Positions 10,999 through 22,566 of a DNA stretch of 64,000 nt are shown here, in pieces. Source of the stretch: Cephalotus follicularis. Taxonomy: Eukaryota; Streptophyta; Magnoliopsida; Oxalidales; Cephalotaceae. Where the stretch lies: contig BDDD01005143.1 of the NCBI GenBank assembly GCA_001972305.1, positions 20,660 through 84,659 on the forward strand, given 5' to 3'. Each line of letters opens with the position of its first letter. Positions within the stretch are counted from its first letter, which is position 1. The position numbers and the translations under genes are program-made. Below the pieces are notes generated by a model. It saw nothing but the letters and a program-made list of their open reading frames with translations, was not told the DNA's origin and searched no databases.

Positions 10999-12250
10999 GG
11001 AAAAGGCGTCGATGTCTATTCCTAAGGAGTCGACGTCTTTATCATACCAGAGAGTATCAATACGCGAGTTTTGATTCGGGAGGGTGAAATCCGACCTATT
11101 AATCCCTCATGTAATCGAATATCACTCTCCAAACGTGTAAGGAATGCTACTGGTTAACAGCAACATAATCATAACATCAAATCGAAATCAAACAGGTGAT
11201 TCCCAAGTGGCTAAAATGGCCATCTGAAATGAACATTATAGTTCAATGATTTCCCAGAAAAGGCGTCGATGTCAATAAAAAGACATCGATGTCTTTCACA
11301 TATTCACACGAAGGCATCGACGTCTTTACTTAGGCGTCGATGTCTTCACAACCCAGAACGTCTTTTTCCACAGTTTTAACACACCAAGCCAATATCAATC
11401 CATCCTTTACACAACCAATCCACATATTCATATAATCATACATGTATAATTAACTCAGTGAATCACAGTAACACTACAACAAGTCCAGAATCACAATTCA
11501 ATCATTAACATGAAATTCACCATGCTATTCATTAACTTAGAAACTCAAAATGCATATATAAATCCATCACTTTCCCCTACCTTATTGTTCCAAGTTAGGA
11601 ACTAGAAAGTCCACCTCTTTAAGTTCCCAAGTTCTGACCACCAACAGCTCCAAGGTTCCCTCAGCAACTGCTACCCACGAGCTCCAATCTCAAGCTCAAT
11701 CCAAGCTTCAACAATGGTGGCACACACACTCACTATTTCTTTCCTTCTCTTTCTTCTGATGTTTTGAAATGAGAGAGAGAAGTGGGGAGGTTTATCCTTA
11801 TGCAGATGGCTCCCCCTTAACATTCTTTCTCTTACATATAATGGCCACCTTCGTGCTCTCTCCCACTTTCCTTCTTTCTGCATTTCTTTTGTTTTCTATA
11901 ACCTTCCTTTTGCAGGTTGCATGTTAGGATGGCATAATTCCTTGCATGTTCCATGTGAGGGTAGGTTTTGAGCATGTCTGGCAACACACTAGTACGATCA
12001 CCACGTCACATTGCACTTGAAATGGCATATGATAAAGCCCCAACAGATCCCATTGCATGTTACTCTGCCAGCGAAAAAGCACGACAGACATTCTTTACAA
12101 AGGCGTCGACGTCTTTACTTAGACGTCGATGTCTTTTTCATTTTGTAAGAAGGTGTCGATGCCTTCTCTCCATGTCGACGTGCATGCCCATGCATTCACG
12201 TGTACCTCTGTCTCCAAAGGCGTCGACGTCTTTCCAAAGACATCGATGTA
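10999..12250. repeat. dispersed GCGTCGAYGTCTTT motifs (about 12) in the solo LTR
   Basis: Copies lie near 11004, 11027, 11262, 11283, 11312, 11333, 12100, 12121, 12151, 12174, 12219 and 12237, often as close pairs about 20 bases apart. Most have the core GTCGA(C/T)GTCTTT. The central GTCGAC or ATCGAT palindrome is usually kept. Confidence 0.75.
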
Positions 12251-12429
12251 TTTGTCCCAAAACAGTGTCGTTTCGAGCTTTTGACATACACTTTCCATTT
12301 CCAAAACCATAATTAGGGTTTGTAAGCATCTTTTGGGTTCAAAAACTCAACATTCTCATTGATCCAAGTTTAAGATTACATCATAAATTGGAATATTACA
12401 TTCAGGAAAATACCGGGCGTTACAGAACC

Positions 12430-12876
12430 ATAGTCGACCAATACCCGTGCAACGATGTGATCCTTGCACTTTACGGAGATGTGCAGGGCTTTAGTATGCT
12501 TTGTTCCTTCTGATGGGATCTCTTCATCAATGAAAGCTACACAATTTGTTTCCATGATGTTCCCTAAAATGCCACTAAAGTTCTCTGTGGATATGTCTTA
12601 ACAAACATAGGCTTGAATAAGTACCTTTAGTAATGGAACCAGGTGGGCCTCAGAATTCAAAAGCAAAGGTAATAGTGAAATCCTCGTAGGGGTGCGATTG
12701 AGATGTTGTACAATACTGAACTCACTTTGCTTTATGAGCTTTAAAAACTCACTCACCTCTTCATCAATGACTGGCCTCTTAAACTCGAGATCTTGATCTT
12801 TTTTTGCCCCAGTTTCTTGACTGACCTTTTCCGTTTGTTGTTGTTGTTCTCCCTCCTTAATCATCCATTTCCTCAA
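12430..12876 (-). pseudogene. gypsy gag-protease junction including the protease catalytic Asp
   Basis: The segment at 12876-12598 reads EEVSEFLKLIKQSEFSIVQH and SLLPLLLNSEAHLVPLLKVL, a conserved block before protease in Tat/Ogre elements. A shifted frame continues to 12430 with the catalytic LVDYG. The solo LTR is inserted right after this motif, separating the catalytic Asp from the rest of the enzyme. Confidence 0.8.
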
Positions 12877-12900
12877 CCACCCTAGATCCTTAGGAGCATA

Positions 12901-13570
12901 TCATCTGTCGTTCCTAGTCATTCCTCCAACCATAGATATGTTGTTTGAGTCATCGGGTGTTTCTAAAGACAACGTCTTCCCTACTATTTCACACTCATAC
13001 CCCCATGGAACTACTCCATCATCCATATAAGGAAACAACTTTGGCACCTTGATTGTCACAAGTGCCGAAAAACCGGGGGGGAATTTTCTTTCTTGAGGAG
13101 CAGAACTTGCTTTTGGGATACTGATCACTACCGATTTTGGGTAGGAGGGTGATGACTCACCTATTGTGCACACTCTTTTCCGTGTAAAATTGGATTTGCT
13201 TGGTATCCATCCGATATTGCGGTATGCTCTTAAAGCGCGCACCACATTGAATAGAGTGACCAATGACACCCTCGTGGAATGCACATACCTTATCCGAATC
13301 TTGGTGTAATGGATCCAGAGTTAGGGGTTCTACCTTGATTATTCTCATTCATTTAAGATCTGAAACAACTTCTCCATCACCATTTTCACTTCAGACACCC
13401 ACCTTAGCACCTAATGTGCATCTTCCTCCCCTAGTGCATTGACAATCTGATTCACATGATTAGGTCATGGTCGGCTCTTCATCAAACTTGAGTCAGCCGA
13501 CGTCCCTGAGCGCTTGAACGCGATTTTTCAAAGCCGGGCAATCCTCAATGTTATGCCTAGGAAGGTCATC
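12901..13570 (-). pseudogene. gypsy gag, C-terminal part
   Basis: Minus-strand frames give HNIEDCPALKNRVQALRD next to the copia junction at 13570, then CAFHEGVIGHSIQC near 13285 and YPKSVVISIPKASSAP, PKLFPYMDDGVVPWGYECEI at 13150-12960. These match the C-terminal gag of Tat/Ogre elements. Stops (for example near 13490 and 13440) break the frame. The upstream half of gag lies beyond the copia element, at 25549-26777. Confidence 0.75.
13566..13570. repeat. target site duplication of the 12-kb copia element (TCATC; partner TCACC at 25544-25548)
   Basis: Four of five bases match across the element. Removing the element and one copy brings the two gypsy gag halves back into one frame, which supports the assignment beyond the short match. 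Confidence 0.85.
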
Positions 13571-15328
13571 TATTGGTTTCATTATAAAGAGGCTAGATTA
13601 ACACTTAATCTAACACAGACTAGCAAACCCTAAAACGGAATGGATTTACTACAAATAAAACCTATTGCCAAGATCTAATTTGATCAGCACTTTGATATAT
13701 GTTATAACATAAGAAAAGAGAAGGAAGAAGATGTAATACTTACTTTGAGTTCTTTACTCCTTCTAATCTTTTCAAAACACTATCTTACATCAAGGCACCT
13801 TGAATAGCAAATGGCATGCTATCTCCAAGATGATCCTCATCAAGAGAGAAGCAAGAGTGAGTGTATGGGGGAGAGAGAGTAAAATTTCGGCCAAAGAGGA
13901 AGAAGAACCAAGGAAGAGATGCTAGTCCCTTAATGCCTTAGTCTCTTTTCTACTTTTAGTGAAATAAATTCTTAAGTTTTAACTCATAATACACTTCCTT
14001 TATATAATAAGTGATGGTCAAAGCTTACTACCTTATGACTTGACCAAGTCAAAGGTAAATAAGTCATGAGAATAGACAACATAATTAATCTCATTAATCA
14101 TGTAGCTTATCTTACAAGCTAATTAAATTAAACCAATCGTATTAGTATAATTAATTATCTCTCTCCAATTCTCTTGCATTCTCACACTTGTATTGTGTGT
14201 GACTCTATGGGTTCATAATTAAATTGGACATGGGATTAACATAACACTTATGATTGTCCAATTACTCATTCCTAATCGCATTAAAAACTTATAATCGAAA
14301 TAAAAGAATTAAACCCTAATTTTAATTATTTGTTACACGTGATTAATAATCAATTAATCTTAGTTATATTAATAATTAACATCAACATCTAGAAATGCAT
14401 ATTGACTCCAAGGTAATATGAATATAACATTAAGAACTACAGTTACGTGTACCTATAATCCTTCTACCGACAATGCTCGAATTAAATCTAGGGCAAGAAA
14501 CATGTTAGGCCCTAATAGTTCATTCATTAAAATGATAAAGTAGGTAATTAGCTATCACGATCAAATTAGAAACTCTTTCAAATTAACTGATCTCTGATAT
14601 TGGAATCAACATTCCAATACCTTTTCATCCTAGCCAGGAAATCTTATAGCTAATAACCCCTAAGCATAAACTCCCTATACTGGGAGTGGTATATTCCATA
14701 TTGCGCATTCACATATCTCTATGCATAACCTACCATACCCAACTAATACATGTATACTCCTCATGGTTAGAAGATGTACTTAAGTATTATCAAAGTATGA
14801 TATCTTATACACAAGAAATCTAGTAATGGCTCAGGTCTAAGGACCATTCACACAACTACAATATAAGAAGCTTGTCTGACATGTAAGCAAAACTCCATAC
14901 AGGACTTCTTACAATGAGCCACTTCAGTGAACTCATAAAATAATGAGCACCCATGTGTATGCCATATAGTCATTACTTGATGACCTGTGAGAACAGTCAA
15001 CATCTTCAACGAGCTGGCATACAACGCGCTGGCATGCAACGCGCTAGTCTATCCAAATAACTTATGTCCAAGTATGTTATCCTACGACTAGGATGGTTCT
15101 AAAATAAAGCTTACCAATGTAGTAAGTCTCACAACATGATCTCATCATGGTCTTAGTCATCAAACTTTATTCAATGGACATTCATTGATTATACATATAT
15201 ATAAATATATATTAATGAACAATTCTCATTGATAATAATAATAAAGAACATCCTTTATTGAACTATAATGTTTGTTACAAACTATTATTATTACAAGAGA
15301 ACCTGATTGAAAGGACTTATCCCTAAGA
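13571..15328 (-). repeat. 3' LTR of the 12-kb copia element (1758 bp)
   Basis: It aligns along its length with 23675-25543. The shared outer edge TATTGGTTTCATTATAAAGA and inner edge TTATCCCTAA define the ends. It lacks the roughly 111-bp duplication found in the 5' copy and carries many substitutions, pointing to an old insertion. Confidence 0.92.
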
Positions 15329-15528
15329 ATCTCGCACTAGTACTAAAGCCAGTTACCCATGTGTCTCACACCCATCCCAGAAAGATGTTTGTCGAAGACG
15401 CTCTTCGATAACGCTTTGGTGAAGGGGTCTGATGTGTTGTCTTCTCTTAGTACTCGCTCTACTTTGATATCTCCTCTTCCAATGATCTCTCTAATCAAAT
15501 GGAAGTGCCGCAATATGTTTTTAGACCT

Positions 15529-15930
15529 TTAATGTGACCAGGGTTCTTTGGCATGTACAGTAGCCCCATTGTTGTCACAATATAAAGATATTGGATCATC
15601 AATGGTAGGAACTACACCAAGATCTGTGATGAAATTCTTCATCCACACACCTTCCTTTGCAGTTTCTGATGCTGCAATGCATTCAGCCTTAGTGACTGAA
15701 TCTGTAGTAGTTGATTGCTTGGAACTCTTCCATCTCACTACACCACCATTCAAGGTGTATGCGTAACCCGATGTATATTTAGAATCATCCACATCTGTTT
15801 GAAAGCCAGAGTTAATAAAACCCTCTACTTTAAAACTATTTTCTCCGTAGACTAGAAACATATCTGTAGTTCTTTTCAAGTGCTTAAAAATGTCCTTGAC
15901 TGCCTTCCAGTGACTCTCACATGGATCCAA
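15529..15930 (-). pseudogene. copia RNase H
   Basis: The frame shows VRWKSSKQSTTTDSVTKAEC, then MKNFITDLGVVPTIDDPISL and YCDNNGATVHAKEP before a stop. The expected EAEYIA block reads KAECIA. The last part of the domain, toward the 3' LTR (15530-15370), is present in broken frames. Confidence 0.85.
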
Positions 15931-15969
15931 CTGATATTTACTGGTAACGCTTACAAAAGCGATATCCAG

Positions 15970-17025
15970 TCATGTGCACAACATAGCATACATGATGCTT
16001 CCTATTCTAGAAGCATAGGAAATGTGCATCATGTGCTCTCTTTCATCTGATGTCTTAGGAGACATTGATTTAGAAAGCTTAATCCCATGACAGAGAGGTA
16101 GGTAGCCTCTCTTAGAATTTTCTAAGCTAAACCTCTTTAGCACTTTGTCTATGTATAAGGATTGAGATAGTCCAAGCATCCTCTTAGGTCTATCTCTATA
16201 GACCTTGATTCCTAAGATGTAGGAAGCTTCTCCCAAATCCTTCATGGAGAAAATTGTGGACAACCATTTCTTGATTTTAGTTAACATACGTACATCATTC
16301 CCAATGAGTAATATGTCATCAATATAAAGAATCAAAAATACGACTAAGCTCCCACTCAATTTCTTATACACACATGGTTCATCTTTATTTTTGATGAAAT
16401 TAAACTCTTTGAACTTTTCATTAAAACAGATGTTCCAACTCCTGGAGGCTTGCTTCAATACATAAATGGATATATTGAGTTTGCACACCTTGCGGTCCTC
16501 ACCACTAGATATGAAATCCTCAGGTTGGTTCATATAGATGTCTTCTTCAATGTGTCCATTAGGGAAGGCAGTCTTCACATCCATCTGCCATATCTCATAG
16601 TCATGGTGTGTAGCAATAGCAATCAAAATCCGAGTGGATTTAAGCATAGCAACAGAAAAGAAGGTTTCTTCATAGTCGATTCATTCTCTCTGTTTGCAGC
16701 CTTTGGCTACTAGCCTTGCTTTGAAGGTGTTAACCTTCCCATCCTTTCCAGTCTTTCTCTTAAAGAGCCATTTGCACCCTATGAGAACACTTCCCTCATG
16801 AGCATCTACGATGTCCCAGACTTGGTTGGAGTACATGGAGTCCATTTTGGATTTCATAGCTTCCTGCCATTTCTTCGAGTCTATATTTGATATAGCTTCT
16901 AGGTAATTAGTTGGATCCTTATCCATAAGATTTACCTCTTGGGTTTCCTCTATGAGAAAACTCCCATAGTACCTGTTGAGTTCCTTAGGTATTCTACTAG
17001 AACTTCGAGGCGATTGTGTGTTCAA
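15970..17025 (-). pseudogene. copia reverse transcriptase
   Basis: The segment at 17025-16681 holds the N-terminal RT block (WQEAMKSKMDSMYSNQVWDI, NTFKARLVAKGCKQRE). A stop precedes 16647-15970, which has QMDVKTAFPNGHIEEDIYM, then the catalytic YIDDILLIGNDVRM and LGLSQSLYIDKVLKRFSLEN. Both metal-binding aspartates are kept. The long open stretch of 225 codons shows slower decay than in the copia copy at the left edge. Confidence 0.9.
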
Positions 17026-17200
17026 AAGGTTCCATTATTGTTACAGGCTCAACTGGTTGGCCATTTATCTGTTGAGTAGATGAAATCTCATCTAGCTCAA
17101 CACTACTTCCACTAGATTCTTCCAATAGAAACCCTTTCTCTAGGAAAGTGTCATGCTTTGAGACAAACACTTTGTTCTCATTGGAGTAATATAAGTGGTA

Positions 17201-17713
17201 TCACATAGAGTTCTTGGGATAGCCTACACACTTGTATTTAACTAACCTAACCTCCAATTTATTTACTTCTGCTAGATTGACATAAGCTGAGTAACCCCAT
17301 ATCCTAAAGTAATTAAGATGAGGTTTCTTCCCAATCCATATCCCATATGGCATACTGGGTGTATATTTTATTGGTGTCCTGTTCAACAAATGGAGTGCGG
17401 TTTCTAGGGCATGTCCCCAGAAAGACAGTGATAGATATGCATTGCTCATCATGCTTCGCACCATTTCTAGTATGGTACGGTTTCTCCTTTCAGATACATC
17501 ATTATACTGTATTATTCTTGGAGGAGTCCACTGAGAGAGATTCTCATTCTCCCTGAGATAACCTAGAAACTCAGTGGAAAAATATTTGCCACCACGATCT
17601 GATCGTAGAGTTTTAATATTCTTTCCAGTTTGTTTCTCTGCTTCGATTCTAAATTCTTTGAATCTTTCAAAGGCCTCAACTTGTGTTTTATCAAGTACAA
17701 GTACCCGTACCAT
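17201..17713 (-). pseudogene. copia integrase core
   Basis: The frame contains IKTLRSDRGGKYFSTEFLGY, then DVSERRNRTILEMVRSMM with the catalytic glutamate, SFWGHALETALHLLNRTPIK and the C-terminal YFRIWGYSAYV block. The first catalytic aspartate region lies just upstream in a broken frame near 17740. Confidence 0.88.
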
Positions 17714-17722
17714 GAAAGATCA

Positions 17723-18330
17723 TCAGTAAAGGTTATAAACTAAGGGTGATTTGGTCATTTTTCTTTTGAGGTAGGGTTCATAGGTTGAAAATGATTCACT
17801 GTGAGAGATATCAAGATATCCCTCACTAACCAACCTATGGACTTTTTTCTCACCCGCGTGACCAAGTCTACAGTGCCAGATGTATGTCTGGTTAATGTCA
17901 TATCTCTTTCTTTTGCTTCCTTTTTCAATATTTAAATCAATATGCCTATTTATCTTGTATAACCCATTGTCAACAAAACAATCAAGATACAAAACATCAT
18001 TCATATATAAAGAGTAACTCTTGTCATTAATAATACAAGTAAAGCCATCAGCTATAAGTGTAGAAATAGAAATGATATTCTTCCACAATGAAGGTACAAA
18101 AAGAGTGTTCTTAAGCTCAAGGTTCTTGCCAGTGGGAAACAAAATACAAGTAGATCCTATAATGCTTCAACGCTTGTTCCATCACCTACTATAAGGTCCA
18201 TTTCTCCCTTTTCACGGGTTTTACTTCCTTGCAGGTCTTGCGTATTAACACAAATGTGTGAGGAACATCCAGTATCTAATATCCAAGAAGTAGGATAACT
18301 ATTATTAATATACATATTTATCTGAATCAT
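17723..18330 (-). pseudogene. copia protease and GAG-pre-integrase
   Basis: The segment near 18300-18160 has SWILDTGCSSHICVNTQDLQ, an intact D-T-G active site. The segment at 18142-17723 continues with NTLFVPSLWKNIISISTLIA and TYIWHCRLGHAGEKKVHRLV, the GAG-pre-integrase zinc-finger landmark. The two are joined only across a frame break. Confidence 0.85.
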
Positions 18331-19223
18331 AAATATAGACGGCTCACCTTTGCCTTGAGGTTTACCAATGGAAGACAGGAACTTCTTGCAGTTCCTCTTC
18401 CAATGCCCTGCTACACCACTGTAAAAACACGGGCTCTTAGGAGGGGACTCGACTGAAGTAGAGGCTACATTTGTTGTCATAGGTGCACCTTTGGCGTGGG
18501 TACAACTGTCTGTGGCCTTGTATAAGGCTGTATTGCCTTATGCCTTGCCCTTGCCCTTGCCCTTGCCTTTCTCAAAGGCATTCTTCCCCTTTGATTTGTT
18601 CTGGGAAGTGTGGATCAAGTGCAAAACAGGTTTGGACTTGGAGAGGTGAATCTCAGTATCCCTCAACATGTTAAGGAGCTCAGAAAGAGAGATCTCAACT
18701 TTGTTCATGTTGAAGTTAATGATGAACTGAGCGTGGGAAGGAGGAAGCGATAGAAGGATTACATCAGTGCTCAACTTTGCATCTTGAATGAAACCCAACG
18801 ATGCAAGCTGCTCAGTGTAGCTGATCATTTTCAGGCAATGATTGTTGACAGATGCTCCTTCTGGCATCTTAGTGCCAAATAGCTCTTTGGAGAGCTAATG
18901 CCTAACAGTCCTACTTTTCTCACAGTACAACTCTTGTAGGTGAAGCAAGATTGGTCTTGGGTCAGTCGTGTCCTTATGCTGATGTTGCAGGTCATAGCTC
19001 ATTGTTGTTATCATGCAGCACTAATAATCTTATTGTCTTCCTTCCATTTCAGAAAGGTTGCTTTCTCCTCATCATTAGCATCCTCAACAACACTTGTGGG
19101 GACGCTAACCTCAAGTACATAGCTTTTGCGATCGATAGAGAGTATCAATCGCATGTCACGAATCTAATCCACAAAATTTGGACAGATCATCTTGTTGGTA
19201 TCCAGTATACCAGATAGAGTCAT
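18331..19223 (-). pseudogene. copia gag
   Basis: An ATG at 19223 opens a gag-like start (MTLSGILDTNKMICPNFVD) followed by a stop. The segment at 18867-18538 has SYTEQLASLGFIQDAKLSTD and ISLSELLNMLRDTEIHLSKS. The zinc knuckle near 18420-18380 reads CFYSGVAGHWKRNC, where the second cysteine of C-x2-C-x4-H-x4-C has become serine. Confidence 0.8.
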
Positions 19224-20238
19224 TGCAATATCTATAGATATAAAAGAAAAGGAAAGACAATTAGCATATTGTTAAAATTATATTCTCAAAACATTAAAGA
19301 TTTGGTCTTTAAATTTTTAGGTCTAACCTCCCACTATTTTACACGAATTCCATAATCCTCAAATATGGAAGATGAGAAACATTTACATTGGATGATCTCA
19401 TCATAAAAGGATCCCATAACATGTATATCAACACCTTGAGTTTACCCAACAAGTGTGATCCTTATGGTTACATATAAAATTCCTAATCTTTGTTTTAGCC
19501 TATATGTACTATATGACCATGAGTTTATTCATCAAGACATAAGTATGCTATTTCAAGTTGAACCCATCATTAACCACTATGGTAGACTAAAGATATAATC
19601 ATTGGGTTTACTCAACAAGGCACGATCAATAACCCATCACTAATGCATATCTCATATTAATTTGATATAAAAAAACTTATCTTAAGCAAACCTTTGGGTT
19701 TACCCAACAAGTTATGAGCACTTGACAAGGTTCTTCATATCAATAGCAATGATGGAAGGCAACGGTCGGATACGTGCTTGTGTCCATGTTCGTTATCACT
19801 TGATATTGATTAGATTTGAGGGGATTGAAAGTCTTTAAGATTAGCCATCCAATTATTATTCTGGTTGACAGATAGATGACATAATATGGAGAGATCGTTA
19901 GAATCTCTAGCATGACACATCACATATATCTTATCCTAATGGCAATCATGGATTTGTAAACTAATGGTCACATCCTAGGTAATTTATTAAAATAGTGCTA
20001 ATATCCCATACAAGCCATAAGTGTTAAAAATATTACAATTTAAAGTCTTCTATCTTCTCCTTTAGTATTCTGTTGTGACTATCGCCAAGTAAACAAATTA
20101 CTTCTACTTATAAATTAAAAAGAAACTCGACTTCAAATCGAGAGATTTACAAGGGGAACAAAAAATGTTTAGACAGATTACATATTATGAGAGAAGATGT
20201 ATGAAAGCCTTAAATAAAAGAATATTACAATACCCACC
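19224..20238 (-). other. 5' leader of the copia element, left of the solo LTR
   Basis: It is AT-rich and non-coding, and contains repeated short stretches such as GGGTTTACTCAACAAG and TGGGTTTACCCAACAAG (near 19440, 19605 and 19690). I see no gene. It continues at 22567 beyond the solo LTR. Confidence 0.6.
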
Positions 20239-20243
20239 ATTAA
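20239..20243. repeat. target site duplication ATTAA (left copy; right copy 22562-22566)
   Basis: A perfect 5-bp duplication flanks the solo LTR at 20244-22561. Confidence 0.9.
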
Positions 20244-21094
20244 TGTAAGAGCCCTAAATATTATAAAGTATTATTATGGGACTTTGTAATTTTTTTCTTT
20301 CCTATTGGGCTGGGCCAAGATATTATAAAGTATTATTATTGGGCCTTGGAATTCCTTTCTCTCATTTGGGCCGAAATGGAGTAAGGTATTAAGCAATTTT
20401 GGGCTTGAGGAATTGTTTCTTCCTTGGGCCGGTTTTTTTGAAGTAATGTGTAATTGAGCTCAAGAATGAAGTCGGCCCAAGCGTGTTGATTGGTCCAATA
20501 GGAGGAGGTCGGCCCGAGATGTTAGACATGGCCTACACTCGTTGGAAATGCCTAAAATGTTCTAGACTCTTTCTTCTATGGCTATAAAAGATAAGAAATG
20601 ACTGGTAGATACGGTTTTAGCCATTCTTACTTCCTTCCACTTTAGAAAGATCGAGAAAAAGGCGAAAATGGTGGGAGATGGGGCCAGATGCTAGAAAAAA
20701 GGAAGAAGAAGACTGGAAGGGGCCTTCCTCGAAAGAGTCCTTGCCCATATATATATATATATATATACTGGAAGTGAAGGAAATCATGCGAGAGTGAAGT
20801 GGAAGGCGATCAAAGGCGTGTGCAAGTTCTCGGTCAGAAGGGAGTCCAGAACTAGAGAAGGAAGAAGACAATCTTCGTTTCCAACCATTCTCCAGGTAGG
20901 TTGCTTCATGTCCGAGCGCCTACCAGCATGTGTGTTTGTGTGTGGGGTTGTTGTTTTGTTTGATTGTTTGAATGTGTGTGTTTTTGTGTGTTATTTTTGT
21001 GATTGTTTGTGTTTGTTAGACTAGGATTCTGCCTTTCTCTATCAAAAATTGATACCCAACCATGCCTCAGTGCTTGGAAAGCACTTAGAGATGA

Positions 21095-21345
21095 AGTAAA
21101 CGCCCGAGGAGCATAATGCCTGAGGAGCATAATGCCCGAGGAGCATGGTGCTTGAGGAGCGTGATGCCCGGGGAGCAAATATGACGAGGAGCATATTGCC
21201 TGAGGAGCGTAATGCCCGGGGAGCAAATATGCCTGAGGAGGACTAAGTGTCCTACCAGTGCTAGTACGTCCGAGGAGGACTAAGTGTTCTATCAGTGTTA
21301 GTACTTCTGGGGTTGAACATAATGCCCAAGGAGCACGTGCCGAGG
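21095..21345. repeat. CCGAGGAGCATAATG-type short tandem repeats in the solo LTR
   Basis: Imperfect units of about 15-20 bases (GCCCGAGGAGCATAATG, GCCTGAGGAGCATAATG, GCCCGGGGAGCAAATATG) repeat at least eight times. A longer unit containing GAGGAGGACTAAGTGT is duplicated at about 21234 and 21273. Confidence 0.85.
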
Positions 21346-21719
21346 AGCCAGCATTCCCCAAGAGCCGAGGATCCCTAAACATGGCTTTCCTCTGCCATGT
21401 GTCCTAGGATCCCAAAGCATGTGCCCAAGGACCTCCTCAGTCATAAAGGCTAGAGGTGATTAATACTTGGAGAGGATATTTTCCCCAAGTACAGGAAAGA
21501 AGGAAGAGTAAGGTAGGGCATCTGAGAAGCGCCAAGCCGGACCAGGAGTCCGAGCAGAGCAGAGTTCCTCCTCTGCCTAAAAGATTGAATAAGAGCAGAC
21601 CAAGTATAGGTAAGGAGAGCAATGCGTAGCGCTAGGACGCTGAGCTAACGAATGGTCAGTGGATTGCTGATCAGAGTTCCTTCTCTGCTAAAGGATATAT
21701 GATAGATATGTGACATCCT

Positions 21720-22010
21720 ATGATAGGTGAACTTAAGGAGTGAATCCACATAGAGACTGTCCTGAGCTGGAGAGCCCACTAAGGGGAGAATTCCACCGAG
21801 CAGGTGAACCTAAGGGATGAATACCGTTGGGTAGGTGATCCTCAAGCGAACCTGCTTAATGGTGAACCAAATGGTGAATTCTGTCATAAGCAGGTGATCT
21901 TAAGGGAGACTTCTGCGGGCAGGTGAGAAAATGGTGAATTCCGCTCAGCAGGGGATCCTGAGAGTGAATTCCGCTGGCAGGCGAGCCTAATGGTGAACCA
22001 TGTAGATGAC
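21720..22010. repeat. degenerate 35-45 bp repeats in the solo LTR
   Basis: Units contain variants of GAATTCCGC..GCAGGTGA.CCTTAAGG near 21730, 21790, 21830, 21875, 21920, 21950 and 21980. No coding frame is kept across the units. Confidence 0.65.
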
Positions 22011-22566
22011 CAGACCTTAAAATACCGGACTTGACTACTCTGCATAATGTTTATGGATTGTATGGTTGAGTAGAGTACTCCGAGGACCAGGGATGGCTTA
22101 TGTATTATGGTCTACACTTATGTTATGGCATGCACGCATTTCCCTTTGTTTATTGTTTGTTCCTATGGTATGCGCCGTACATGTGGTTTTCTACACAACC
22201 CCTTGGGTTGCTGACCCATTCTCTGAATGGGCCAGGTCCAGGTACAGGTCCAGGCATTGGCGGAGGATCCCAGTAGCAGCAAGGATAAAGAGAATAGTAA
22301 GTCCTCCTGCTCGGCAGTGCGCTCATGCAGTTGAATTTTACAAGCAATATTTATGTATTTGGTTTTAATTATCTGTCGGGCTGTGATAGTGTATTTTTAT
22401 ATGTATTATTTTGGAACTGGGTATATATCCTACATTAAATAAATGGTTTTGTATTAAGTTTTTATTTGGCTGGTTTTTACATAATGGAAATGGATAAGGA
22501 AAAATGTACGAATTGCCACGTGTCGGGTCGTGGGGCCCAACCCACGATTCGAGGCGTGACAATTAA

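Larger units (their letters stand above)
9702..12424 (-). mobile_element. solo LTR, 2723 bp, Ty3/gypsy (Tekay/Del-like ends), minus orientation
   Basis: Read on the minus strand it begins TGTAACGCCCGGTATTTTCC and ends GGGGTGTGACA, the TG...CA style of chromovirus-type LTRs. It is flanked by the perfect 5-bp duplication GAACC. No gag or pol sequence was found inside, so it is a solo LTR left by recombination between two LTRs. It interrupts the protease gene of the gypsy host. Internally it has a roughly 30-bp repeat block (10410-10526), a direct repeat pair (about 10640-10695 and 10750-10805) and a dozen GCGTCGAYGTCTTT motifs. The clade call rests on the end sequences only. Confidence 0.88.
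20244..22561 (+). mobile_element. solo LTR, 2318 bp, Ty3/gypsy (Tekay/Del-like ends)
   Basis: It begins TGTAAGAGCC and ends GATTCGAGGCGTGACA, and is flanked by a perfect ATTAA duplication. No gag-pol sequence is present, so it is a solo LTR. A TATA-like (AT)10 tract lies at 20748-20767. A block of CCCGAGGAGCATAATG-type repeats fills 21095-21345, and further GAATTCCGC/GCAGGTGA repeats fill 21720-22010. It is nested in the copia leader, which itself sits in the gypsy element. Confidence 0.9.

Noticed and set aside
20906..21382. 158-codon minus-strand frame in the solo LTR
   Set aside because: It is created by short tandem repeats (repeated LLPGHYAPQA-like units) and has no family resemblance.
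21240..22010. CRISPR-like array of short repeats
   Set aside because: Repeats are degenerate, spacing is irregular, and they sit in an LTR of a plant retroelement.
22066..22368. 100-codon forward frame near the end of the solo LTR
   Set aside because: Lies wholly inside LTR sequence with no recognised domain.
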